NCBI RefSeq assembly: GCF_900107105.1
Contig: NZ_FNOT01000019.1
Location: forward strand, 1-64,000
Reading direction: 5' to 3'
Length of the DNA stretch: 64,000 bases
Source: Geodermatophilus africanus
GTDB lineage: Bacteria > Actinomycetota > Actinomycetes > Mycobacteriales > Geodermatophilaceae
A model generated the notes under the pieces. The model was given only the letters and a program-made list of their open reading frames with translations, was not told the DNA's origin and ran no database searches. Of the stretch, positions 24,745 through 32,240 are shown piece by piece. The position numbers and the translations under genes were made by a program. Each line of letters starts with the position of its first letter. The first letter of the stretch is position 1.

Positions 24745-25120
24745 ACGACGGTCACCAGAACGGACTCGCGACCCGGCCGGAACTCATCGCGGCAGGAGGC
24801 GCCTCCGGCCGAGCCTGCACGGACCACGTGGGGCTGACACGTCCATGGACGCTCTGCACGAGGCGTCTCGATGTGTCCCTGATGGGGGTGCACCCGGTCG
24901 GTCCTGCAGCAGGATCCGGGAGCCGAGCCGCCGGCGGATGAGCACTCCGTGTCCCGGGCCCGAGGGTCGAGGCCCACTCCGACCGTGCCCCGCCGGTTGG
25001 TGAGCAGGAGCGGACGGCCGGGGGGATGGCGTGCCCCGAGCACTGATCCAGGAGGTCGCCACGGTCTTCCCCTCCAGGGTTCGGGTGGATCGACGCCGAA
25101 CCGAGGAGGCCACAGGCGCG
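24745..25120. other. Intergenic stretch without a recognisable gene
   Basis: No supported gene. It contains a 12-bp palindrome GGAGGCGCCTCC near 24796 and leads into the transposase remnant. Confidence 0.4.
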
Positions 25121-25308
25121 GTGCCGTTCCTCGGCAACGACTGGGCCGAGGCCCATCACCACATCGAGTTCATCGACGAGGACGGACGACGGCTGACCGG
25201 CCCGGCGGCTGCCGTGGGAGTCGACGGGCTGGCGGCACTGCACGCCCTGGTCGCCGACCATCTCGACGAGGACGCCGTGGCCAACCAGGTCGTCGTCGGC
25301 ATCGAGGC
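25121..25308 (+). mobile_element. N-terminal fragment of an IS110-family transposase
   Basis: From the GTG at 25121 (GAGGAGG upstream) the frame reads VPFLGNDWAEAHHHIEFIDE and ends VVVGIE. This is the RuvC-like N-terminal DEDD domain of IS110-family transposases, with the first catalytic Asp in NDWAEAHH. It stops matching near 25308, where the sequence joins a fragment of another gene on the opposite strand. About 60 of some 400 residues remain. Confidence 0.7.
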
Positions 25309-25883
25309 GTTGTCAGCCGTCAGCGTCAACCACTCGTCGGTAGAGAAGATGCCGCCCAGCGGCGAGCCGGGACCCACCATCAGCTCGACCGTGCCGCCCG
25401 GTGGGACGACGACCTGCGTCGTAGGGCTCCAGGGCCGATCGATCCTGGCGACGACGTCGTGGTGACCGGCCTGGACGGTGTGCCGGAGCACTTCCCCGCG
25501 CCCCAGGCTCCCTGCTTCTCGCCCGTCGATGAGGATCTTGTATCGGCGGAGGGCATCCTGGTAAAGCCCTGCCGGCGAGTGACGACGATCCGTCCGAGCT
25601 GATCGTGGCTGCCGCGCTGTTCCGAGGATGTGGCTGTCTCGGCATGTTGGCCGACGCCGACGCCGACGCCGCCGATCGCCTTGTCTCGCGGCGAGGCGTC
25701 ACGTCGCAGCAGGAAGTAGAGCGGAAGGAGAAGTGCGGCCAGTCCGAGGAAGACGGTGCTCACGTGGTTGATCCCGCGACCCCACGTGAGTCGCGCGGCT
25801 CCCACATCGACCGCCGCGCCGCCCAGGCCGATCAAGCCGTACGCGCGGACATCCCTTCGGCTCCTGTGCGTGTGCTGACCCAT
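25309..25883 (-). pseudogene. Truncated and frameshifted small protein gene related to the one at 26770
   Basis: On the minus strand a frame between about 25600 and 25312 reads LYQDALRRYKILIDGREAGS and then a beta-rich stretch, VVVPPGGTVELMVGPGSPLG. It resembles the product of 26770-27063 (RRLRVDVDGRQVAEL and following). The 3' end is cut at 25308 by the IS110 fragment. Upstream, a different frame starting with ATG at 25883 gives two hydrophobic segments (including VSTVFLGLAALLLPLYFLL), which may be the original N-terminus shifted out of frame. Read as a decayed gene. Confidence 0.4.
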
Positions 25884-25972
25884 GGTCGGAAGCTTGTTGG
25901 CCTCGTCCCGGGAACGCGTCCAGCCTGCGGTTCTCCACCAGGTCAGGCGACCAGATCAGCACAGGGCAGGGG

Positions 25973-26016
25973 GTCCCACAGTGCGCCGCCCAGGCGCAGA
26001 GGGCGGCTCGAGGGAC
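25973..26016 (+). repeat. Palindromic repeat family, copy 7
   Basis: GTCCCACAGTGCGCCGCC on the left and GAGGGCGGCTCGAGGGAC on the right; the right half is identical to the partial copy at 20141-20166. Confidence 0.6.
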
Positions 26017-26104
26017 GGCTCCAGCGGGGGGCGTGTCACTCCGGGTCGCGACCCCCGAGGGTCCGTGCACCCGACTGCGGGGTGGTCATGGCATTCGGCA
26101 GCAG

Positions 26105-26431
26105 CTATGCCCCAGGTGGTCGGTACCGCACCTGCCGCGCCCGCCCCATGGCCTCCATCGTCTCCTCGACGCTCATCAGGACCGTCGTCTCCAGCGGGCT
26201 CAGGGCGCCACCGGCCGCGATGGCCAACGCGACCGCGGCCATGGACACGTTGTCGGGTGCTTCCCAGAGGGTGTAGCCGTCGTGCGGTCCGAAGGCGTAC
26301 CAGAACCCGTGGAGGGTCCCGCCGACCGACTCGATGTAGGTCTGAGCCGCCTGCCGACGGTCTTCCGGGTTGTCGAGCAGCCTGGCCCACGTCTCCGGCG
26401 TGTAGCTGAACCTGGTCAGGTAGAGCGGCAT
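26105..26431 (-). CDS. GYD domain-containing protein
   Basis: A 108-residue protein starting MPLYLTRFSYTPETWARLLD and containing GGTLHGFWYAFGPHDGYTLW, the pattern of the GYD family. The family has a ferredoxin-like alpha/beta fold and its function is unknown. The ATG at 26431 fits the family start; the longer open frame upstream is not related. It is flanked by repeat copies on both sides and has no operon partner. Confidence 0.8.
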   Translation of the reverse strand: MPLYLTRFSYTPETWARLLDNPEDRRQAAQTYIESVGGTLHGFWYAFGPHDGYTLWEAPDNVSMAAVALAIAAGGALSPLETTVLMSVEETMEAMGRARQVRYRPPGA

Positions 26432-26769
26432 GGTCCCCGGCCCCCTTGTCCGTGCGGGTGCGCCTCTGTCGACGGATGCCGACGCTAGCCCTGATGAGCG
26501 GGCACGGGATCCGCTGGGCGCGGCCCGGGTGCCGGTGCTCATCCCGTGAGTTCGCCGCCTCGTTCGAGGCCGGCGGGAAGACCCGCGGTTGATCGCAGAG
26601 CTCGGGGCGTCGACGGGAGGCCCCGCCGAGCCGGCTGTCCCACCGTGGGCCGCCGCGAGACCGAGGGCGGCCCTGCTGCGACTCCACCGGATGCAGCGAC
26701 ATCGCCCATCACGACTGTCCCCGGACGGGGGACGCGGACGACTGTGCGAGGGAGGTGGGTTCCGCGCCC
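26432..26769. other. Intergenic stretch with one repeat copy
   Basis: No gene recognised. The promoter of the GYD gene and a repeat copy at 26636-26673 lie here. Confidence 0.4.
26636..26673 (+). repeat. Palindromic repeat family, copy 8
   Basis: TGTCCCACCGTGGGCCGCC on the left, GAGGGCGGCCC on the right. The terminal AGGGAC is missing from this copy. Confidence 0.55.
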
Positions 26770-27063
26770 GTGGCGAGCCTCCGCGTAGAGCGCCCTCATG
26801 ACGGAGGGGGCATCCTGCGTCGACTCCGGGTCGACGTCGACGGCCGTCAGGTGGCTGAACTCGACCAGGGGGAGTCCGCGGAGATCCCTCTCCCACCGGG
26901 CGCCCACACGGTGACGGGCCGGACGGACTGGACCAGTAGCCCGGCCTTCGACATCGAGCTGGGAGAGGACGAGCAGGTCCGGGTGCAGGTCGCTCTGCCG
27001 TTCGCCGCGCTGTGGAACATGGTCCGACGTCCGCGGACTGCGCTGACGATCCGCCGCATCTGA
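26770..27063 (+). CDS. Small hypothetical beta-rich protein
   Basis: About 97 residues, with a core RRLRVDVDGRQVAELDQGES followed by strands ending FDIELGEDEQVRVQVALPF. The pattern of a short strand, DG turn, polar strand and PPGAHTV turn resembles PEGA-like beta-sandwich modules, but this is a structural guess. The start is uncertain between GTG 26755 and GTG 26770; GGAGG at 26751 favours the second. A truncated relative lies on the other strand at 25309-25600. Confidence 0.5.
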   Translation: MASLRVERPHDGGGILRRLRVDVDGRQVAELDQGESAEIPLPPGAHTVTGRTDWTSSPAFDIELGEDEQVRVQVALPFAALWNMVRRPRTALTIRRI

Positions 27064-27323
27064 CGCTCACCAGCCTGTTCACGTGGGCCTCTCATGGACG
27101 GGAGGCGGCCCGCGGGACACGGGACGTCCACCTCGCCCTCCGAGCCGCGACTGCCTGCGGATCTCGTCGACGTACGACCTGCCCGGGGGGCGATGACGAT
27201 CACGACGCGCCCGCAGCCGTGTGGACGGCGCGAAGGTCGAACGTGCACGTGGAGGGGGGCTGCCCGTTCGAGCCGGGCCTGTGCGGGTACCCGGCGTCCC
27301 CCGGGGCACCGTCCACGCATGCC

Positions 27324-27998
27324 CTAGGTGAGCCGGCGCAGCACCTCGTCGACGCTGCGCCGGATGTGCTCCTCCACCTCGGCGGTGATCGCCGCCTCGT
27401 CACCCTCCTCGATGACGCGGACCAGCCGGCGGTGCAGCAACGCGTCGCGTTCGGGATCGTGCCGCACCGCCTGGTCCACGGTCAGGGCGACATGCACCTG
27501 CGACCCCACCAGGGGCCAGATCTTGCGCAGCGTCGGGCTGTCGGCCAGGTCCCAGATCGCCTTGTGCAGCCCGATGTGGGTCACGTGAGCCTGCAGGGCG
27601 TCCCCGGTCCCGATCGCGGCGAGGTGCACCGCCAGCGCCTCCCGAACGCCGTCCATCGCCGGCCCGTGCGGGTCCCGCGCCAGGCGCAGTGCCGCCATCG
27701 TCTCCAGCGGCATGCGCACCTCGGCGACGTCGCGCAGCTCCTCGGCCGTGGGTTGCGCGACGTGGATGCCCTTGTAGGGGACCTGGACGAGCGCGCCCTC
27801 GTGCACGAGCTGCTGGAGCGACTCGCGGAGGGTGGGGCGGCTGACGCCGAGCGCCTCGGCGAGGTGGACCTCCTTGATGCGCTGGCCCGGCCGGAGCTCG
27901 CCGGTGAGGAGGGCGCGCCGGATCCGCGAGGAGACCTCCTCCCGCCGGGTGGACGAGACGACCACCCCGCCACTCAGGGTCACGGCCGGCTCCGGCAC
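27324..27998 (-). CDS. GntR-family transcriptional regulator (FCD subfamily)
   Basis: A 224-residue repressor or activator with an N-terminal winged helix (about residues 18-85: RALLTGELRPGQRIKEVHLA, then SRPTLRESLQQLVHEGAL) and a C-terminal FCD ligand domain. That domain carries the expected acidic/His metal-site residues (VTHIGLHKAIWDLAD and VEEHIRRSVDEVL). The GTG at 27998 has GAGGAG seven bases upstream. FCD regulators usually respond to small organic acids. No target is adjacent; the TTGT-N3-ACAA palindrome at 8279 is a candidate site. Confidence 0.88.
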   Translation of the reverse strand: MPEPAVTLSGGVVVSSTRREEVSSRIRRALLTGELRPGQRIKEVHLAEALGVSRPTLRESLQQLVHEGALVQVPYKGIHVAQPTAEELRDVAEVRMPLETMAALRLARDPHGPAMDGVREALAVHLAAIGTGDALQAHVTHIGLHKAIWDLADSPTLRKIWPLVGSQVHVALTVDQAVRHDPERDALLHRRLVRVIEEGDEAAITAEVEEHIRRSVDEVLRRLT

Positions 27999-28111
27999 CC
28001 GTGTCTCCTCACCCGTGCAGACTGACGATCTCCGCCATTCTCCACGGTTCCGCGTGGCCCCTGCTCAGCCCCGCCGGAAGGGCGCCCGGCGCAAACGGAT
28101 CGCCGGACTCG

Positions 28112-28144
28112 GGGGGCCGTCCCGGTCACCAGGGGACGGCCCCC
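28112..28144 (-). terminator. Terminator hairpin after the VOC gene
   Basis: GGGGGCCGTCCC (28112-28123) and GGGACGGCCCCC (28133-28144) pair perfectly with a nine-base loop. They lie just downstream of the minus-strand VOC stop codon at 28152. Confidence 0.7.
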
Positions 28145-28151
28145 GCGGAGG

Positions 28152-28496
28152 TCAGCCGGCCTGGCGCAGGCCGATCAGGTTGCCGTCGCCGTCCCGGGCC
28201 AGGGCGACGAGGAGGCCGCCGCCGACGTCGGTGGGGTCCTGCACCGTCTCGGCGCCGGCGGCCACGACGGCGGCGAGGCTGGTGGCGACGTCGGCCACGT
28301 GCCAGTAGGCGACCGGGCCGGACTGCCCGTGCCGGTGGCCGTGCGGGTCCAGGCCGATCGCCTGGCCGTCGGCGTCGAACTGCACGTAGTACGGCGCGTC
28401 CACGACCGGTTCGGCACCCAGCAGGGTGCCGAACAGCGCCTTGGCGCGGGCCAGGTCGGCCACGGGGTAGATGACGGTGCGGATCCCGGTCGTCAT
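28152..28496 (-). CDS. VOC family (glyoxalase/dioxygenase-like) protein
   Basis: A 114-residue single-module VOC protein (RTVIYPVADLARAKALFGTL near the start, DPDGNLIGL-like ending DGDGNLIGLRQ). The metal ligands expected in glyoxalases are not obviously all present, so it may be a binding protein. It is divergent from the ECF sigma factor gene with 72 bases between. Such SigJ/ECF41-like factors are commonly paired with small enzymes of this sort, which suggests it is part of that sigma factor's regulon. Confidence 0.82.
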   Translation of the reverse strand: MTTGIRTVIYPVADLARAKALFGTLLGAEPVVDAPYYVQFDADGQAIGLDPHGHRHGQSGPVAYWHVADVATSLAAVVAAGAETVQDPTDVGGGLLVALARDGDGNLIGLRQAG

Positions 28497-28568
28497 GGTG
28501 TGCTCCTCGGGTGTTCGGGTTCGGGTCTGCCGTCCCTCTGACACGCGCCGACCGGGGAGTGTGACGAC

Positions 28569-29432
28569 GTGGGTGGCAACGACCTCCTCGCCGCGCGGTT
28601 CGAGGAGCACCGCGACCGGCTGACCGCCGTGGCGCACCGGCTGCTCGGCTCGCGCGCCGAGGCCGAGGACGCCGTCCAGGAGGCGTGGCTGCGGGTGAGC
28701 CGGGCCGGCACCGCCGGGGTCGAAAACCTCGGCGGCTGGCTGACGACCGTCGTCGCCCGGGTGGCGCTCAACCAGCTGCGCGCCCGGGCCGGCCGGCGCG
28801 AGGACCCCCTCGACGACGCGCCGCAGGCCCGACTGCACGCCGTCGCCGACCCCGCCGAGGAAGCGGTGCTCGCCGACTCGGTCGGGCTGGCGCTGGGCGT
28901 CGTGCTCGACCGGCTCGCGCCCGCCGAGCGGCTCGCCTTCGTGCTGCACGACCTGTTCGACGTGCCCTTCGACGAGATCGCGCCGATCGTCGACCGCTCC
29001 CCCGCCGCCACCCGGCAGCTGGCCAGCCGGGCCCGGCGCCGCGTGCGCGCGGCCGGGCTGCCCGACGCCACCGAGCGGCGCCGGGAGGTTGTCGCGGCCT
29101 TCCTCGACGCGTCGCGCAACGGCGACTTCGCCGCCCTGCTCGCGCTGCTCCACCCCGAGGCGGTGCTGCGGTCCGACCCGGTCGCCACGGGAATGGGCAG
29201 CGCGGCCGAGGTGCGCGGGGCGACGGCGGTCGCCCGGTTCCTCTCCGGCCGGGCGCGGGCCGCGCGGCTGGTCCTCGTCGACGGCACACCGGGCGCGGTC
29301 TGGTCGCTGCGGGGAACGCCACAGGTGGTCTTCGCCTTCACCGTCGCGGACGGCGCCGTGACCGCGATCGACCTGCTCGCCGACCCGCCGACCCTCGCCG
29401 GCCTGGAGCTGCAGCCGCTCCCGCAGCGGTGA
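28569..29432 (+). CDS. ECF RNA polymerase sigma factor with C-terminal SnoaL-like domain (SigJ/ECF41-like)
   Basis: A 287-residue sigma factor. Region 2 (about residues 8-75) includes RLLGSRAEAEDAVQEAWLRV; region 4 (about 115-165) includes APAERLAFVLHDLFDVPFDE. The C-terminal 110 residues (FLDASRNGDFAALLALLHPE onward) are a SnoaL-like fold. In this group no separate anti-sigma factor is used; the C-terminal domain tunes activity. Start GTG at 28569. It is convergent with the LuxR gene, with only 33 bases between the stops. Confidence 0.9.
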   Translation: MGGNDLLAARFEEHRDRLTAVAHRLLGSRAEAEDAVQEAWLRVSRAGTAGVENLGGWLTTVVARVALNQLRARAGRREDPLDDAPQARLHAVADPAEEAVLADSVGLALGVVLDRLAPAERLAFVLHDLFDVPFDEIAPIVDRSPAATRQLASRARRRVRAAGLPDATERRREVVAAFLDASRNGDFAALLALLHPEAVLRSDPVATGMGSAAEVRGATAVARFLSGRARAARLVLVDGTPGAVWSLRGTPQVVFAFTVADGAVTAIDLLADPPTLAGLELQPLPQR

Positions 29433-29465
29433 CCGCCGGCCCGGCGACCGGGTCCGGAGGCCGCC

Positions 29466-32186
29466 TCACCCCTCGCGGGCGAACCGGGCCGCGAGCTCGG
29501 CGCGCGAACGGACTCCGAGCTTCGCGTAGACGCGGGTCAGGTGGAACTGGACGGTCTTGACCGACAGCAGCATCGACGCGGCCACCTCCTTGTTGGTCAA
29601 CCCGGTCGCGACGAGCGTGGCGACGGCCCGTTCCTGCTCGGTGAGGGCCTCGGGGCCGGGCCGCGACGCGCGGGGTGCGGGCCGACCGGTCTTCAGCTCC
29701 CGGTCGCAGCGCTCCACGTAGACCTGCGCGCCCAGCGCCGCGAACGACTGGCGCGCGGTGGCGAGCAGCGCCGCGGCGTCCCGCCGCCGGCCGGCCCGGC
29801 GCAGGGTGACGCCGTGGGCGAAGTCCACCCGCGCCCGCTCGTACGGCATCGGCAGCCCCGCCAGCCCGGCCCGCGCCGCCTCGAACGCCTCCTCCGCGCC
29901 GGGGAGGTCGCCCCGGGCGGCGAGCAGCCGGCCGCGGACGTAGCCCAGCCGGGCTCCCGCCGAGCGGTGTCCCCGCCGGCGCACCGTCCCCTCGTGCGGG
30001 GCGAGGAACGCCTCGGCGTCCGAGAGCCGGCCGGTCACCACGAGCGCGTTGGCGTGGACGTCGTGCCACGGCCAGAACCCGGGCTCGTCGAGCCCGCCGC
30101 GTGGCGTCCGCAGGACGAGAGGGGTCAGGTGGCGGACGACGGACTCGTAGTCCGACGCCGCCTCCGCGACGGCGGCCCGGGCGAGCAGCGCGGGCACCGT
30201 CATGACCGTGTAGTCGTGCTCGGCGGCCGCGCCGAGCCGCAGGTGGCGTTCCGCGGCTTCCCGCTCGCCGCGGAGCGCCCGCACCTGCGCACCGGTCCAG
30301 TGGACGAGGGGGCGCAGCAGGTCCAGCCCCGTGGTCCCGAGCAGCACCTCGGCCTGGTTGACCGCGTCCAGCGCCCCGGGCCAGTCGCCGAGGACGAACC
30401 GGGTGCGGGCCAGCCACACCAGGGCCCACAGGGAGATCCGGTTCGAGCCGGTCTGCCGGACGGTGGGGACGGCGGACTCGAGCTCGCGCCGGGCGGCCTC
30501 GGGCTCGTCCCGGGCGAGGGACAGCCAGCCCAGTCCCATCCGGGCGCGCTGGTGCTGGGGGCCCGACGGGTTCTCGGCGACCGCGTGCCGGTACGCGGTG
30601 ACCGCCGCCTCGACCGCCCCGCGGGCGGCGTGCCCCAGGCCGACGACGGCCCGGGACTCGACCGCAGCTGGGGATCCGGGTGCGGCGTGCTCCTCCGCCC
30701 GGCCGGCCCACCGGACCAGCTCGTCGCCGTCCCAGTCGGCCAGCGCGTGCAGGACGTGTCGCTGGCAGACGACCGCCGCGGCGTCGCGGTCGCTCCCGCG
30801 GTGCCGCCAGGCCGTCTCGAGATAGGCGACCGCCTCGGCCCGGCGGCCGCGCTGCACCGCGACGTAGGCCAGCACCGCGTCCCGCCGCGGGCCCGACGGC
30901 AGCGCCTCCACGTCGGGCAGCGCCTCGACGGCCTGGCCGATCAGGCCGGCTCCGGCGAGCGCGTCCACGGCCTGGATGAGCCGGCCCTCGCGTTCGGCCC
31001 GCGAGGGGCTGATCCGGCTGGCGTCGACGAGCGCCCCGGCGACGGCTGCCCACGCGCCCTCGTCGGCCTTGCGGCGGGCGAGCTCCACCAGCTGCCCGGC
31101 GAGGCCGGCGTCGGGCAGCGGCGCCGCCTCGACCCGGTGGCGCAGCCGCTCCAGCTCGTCGGGGACGACCTCGGCCGCCCGCGCGTGCAAGCGGGACCGG
31201 TCGCCGGGGCCCAGGGTGGCGGAGACGGCGCCGCGCACGAAGCGCTCCGGGAAGGTCAGCACGTCCAGGCCGGAGCCCGCGGCCGGCGCGAGGAGCCCGG
31301 CGGCACAGGCCTCGTCGAGGGCGCCGATCGGCTCCGCGAGCCCGGCCAGCGACGCGGCGTCGGCCAGTCCCGGGGTGTCCCCGAGCACGGCCGCGCCCTC
31401 GACGAGCGCCCGGACCTCCGGCGAGCAGCCGGCCAGGGCCCGCTGGACGCGGGACCGCACCCGGCTCGGCACGGGCAGCTCGGTGTGCCAGTCCGACCAG
31501 CGGGCCGGTGGGGTCTCCCGCAGCAGCTCCAAGAGGTCCCGCGGGTTCCCGGCGGTGTGGTCGCGCAGCCGCCGGGCGACCACCGACGGCAGCTCGGTGG
31601 CCGCCACCCGCGCGGCCAGGAGCCGGGTCTCCTCCAGTCCCAGTGGCCGTACCGGCAACCGGACCGCCGGGAGCCCGTCGAGCAGGTCGACGACCTCGGG
31701 GGTGCCGGGAGCCGGCCAGCCGGTGGCCCGCACGAGGACCAGCAGGACGGGCACGCCGGCCGACCGCGCGACGGCGGAGCCGATCGCCTGGAGCGAGACC
31801 GGGTCCGCGCGGTCGGCGTCGTCCACGGCGGCCAACAGCGCCCCGTCCGCCGCCCGGGCGGCCCACCGCCGGGCCAGCTCGGTGCCCAGGTCGGCCGGGT
31901 CCCCGGCGGCGTCGTCCGCGCCCGCTGCCGGACCGTCGTCGAGCAGCCGCCGGACGAGTCCGCCCGGCCGGTGGGTCTCCCAGGGCAGGCCGGCGGCCGC
32001 CGACACCGGCAGCTCGGCGTGCCGGTGCAGGAACCGGCGCAGCAGCGTCGTCCGGCCGCTGCCGGAGGCCCCCTCGACCAGAACGACCACGGGGCCGCCC
32101 GCCCGCGTTCCGCCCAGCAGCGTCTCCAGCCGCGCGGACTCCGCGGTCAGGCCCACGACGTGGACGTCGTCGTCCCCGGGGATCAC
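29466..32186 (-). CDS. Large ATP-binding LuxR-family regulator (LAL type)
   Basis: A 906-residue regulator. An N-terminal AAA-like ATPase has Walker A GASGSGRTT at about residues 39-47 and a Walker B-like LLAAVDDADRAD near 115. A long helical, TPR-like middle region follows, and the C-terminal LuxR helix-turn-helix is LTEQERAVATLVATGLTNKE and VKTVQFHLTRVYAKLGVRS. The start GTG at 32186 has no strong ribosome site. LAL proteins activate catabolic or antibiotic clusters when they sense ligands. It lies 54 bases downstream of the benzoate genes' 5'-most non-coding boundary, but on the opposite side of any promoter evidence, so a link is not shown. Confidence 0.88.
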   Translation of the reverse strand: MIPGDDDVHVVGLTAESARLETLLGGTRAGGPVVVLVEGASGSGRTTLLRRFLHRHAELPVSAAAGLPWETHRPGGLVRRLLDDGPAAGADDAAGDPADLGTELARRWAARAADGALLAAVDDADRADPVSLQAIGSAVARSAGVPVLLVLVRATGWPAPGTPEVVDLLDGLPAVRLPVRPLGLEETRLLAARVAATELPSVVARRLRDHTAGNPRDLLELLRETPPARWSDWHTELPVPSRVRSRVQRALAGCSPEVRALVEGAAVLGDTPGLADAASLAGLAEPIGALDEACAAGLLAPAAGSGLDVLTFPERFVRGAVSATLGPGDRSRLHARAAEVVPDELERLRHRVEAAPLPDAGLAGQLVELARRKADEGAWAAVAGALVDASRISPSRAEREGRLIQAVDALAGAGLIGQAVEALPDVEALPSGPRRDAVLAYVAVQRGRRAEAVAYLETAWRHRGSDRDAAAVVCQRHVLHALADWDGDELVRWAGRAEEHAAPGSPAAVESRAVVGLGHAARGAVEAAVTAYRHAVAENPSGPQHQRARMGLGWLSLARDEPEAARRELESAVPTVRQTGSNRISLWALVWLARTRFVLGDWPGALDAVNQAEVLLGTTGLDLLRPLVHWTGAQVRALRGEREAAERHLRLGAAAEHDYTVMTVPALLARAAVAEAASDYESVVRHLTPLVLRTPRGGLDEPGFWPWHDVHANALVVTGRLSDAEAFLAPHEGTVRRRGHRSAGARLGYVRGRLLAARGDLPGAEEAFEAARAGLAGLPMPYERARVDFAHGVTLRRAGRRRDAAALLATARQSFAALGAQVYVERCDRELKTGRPAPRASRPGPEALTEQERAVATLVATGLTNKEVAASMLLSVKTVQFHLTRVYAKLGVRSRAELAARFAREG

Positions 32187-32240
32187 GCCGACACCGTAGG
32201 TCCGCAGGGCGGCCCGTCCACGGCCGCCCGCACGCCGGGC

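Noticed and set aside
24881-24902. A further copy of the palindromic repeat (TGTCCCTGATGGGGGTGC)
   Set aside because: Only the first ten bases match well and no right half is found, so chance similarity is likely.
26105-27082. A 325-residue minus-strand protein ending in the GYD domain
   Set aside because: The upstream part crosses a repeat copy and the antisense of the 26770 gene and has no pattern. The GYD family starts at the ATG at 26431.
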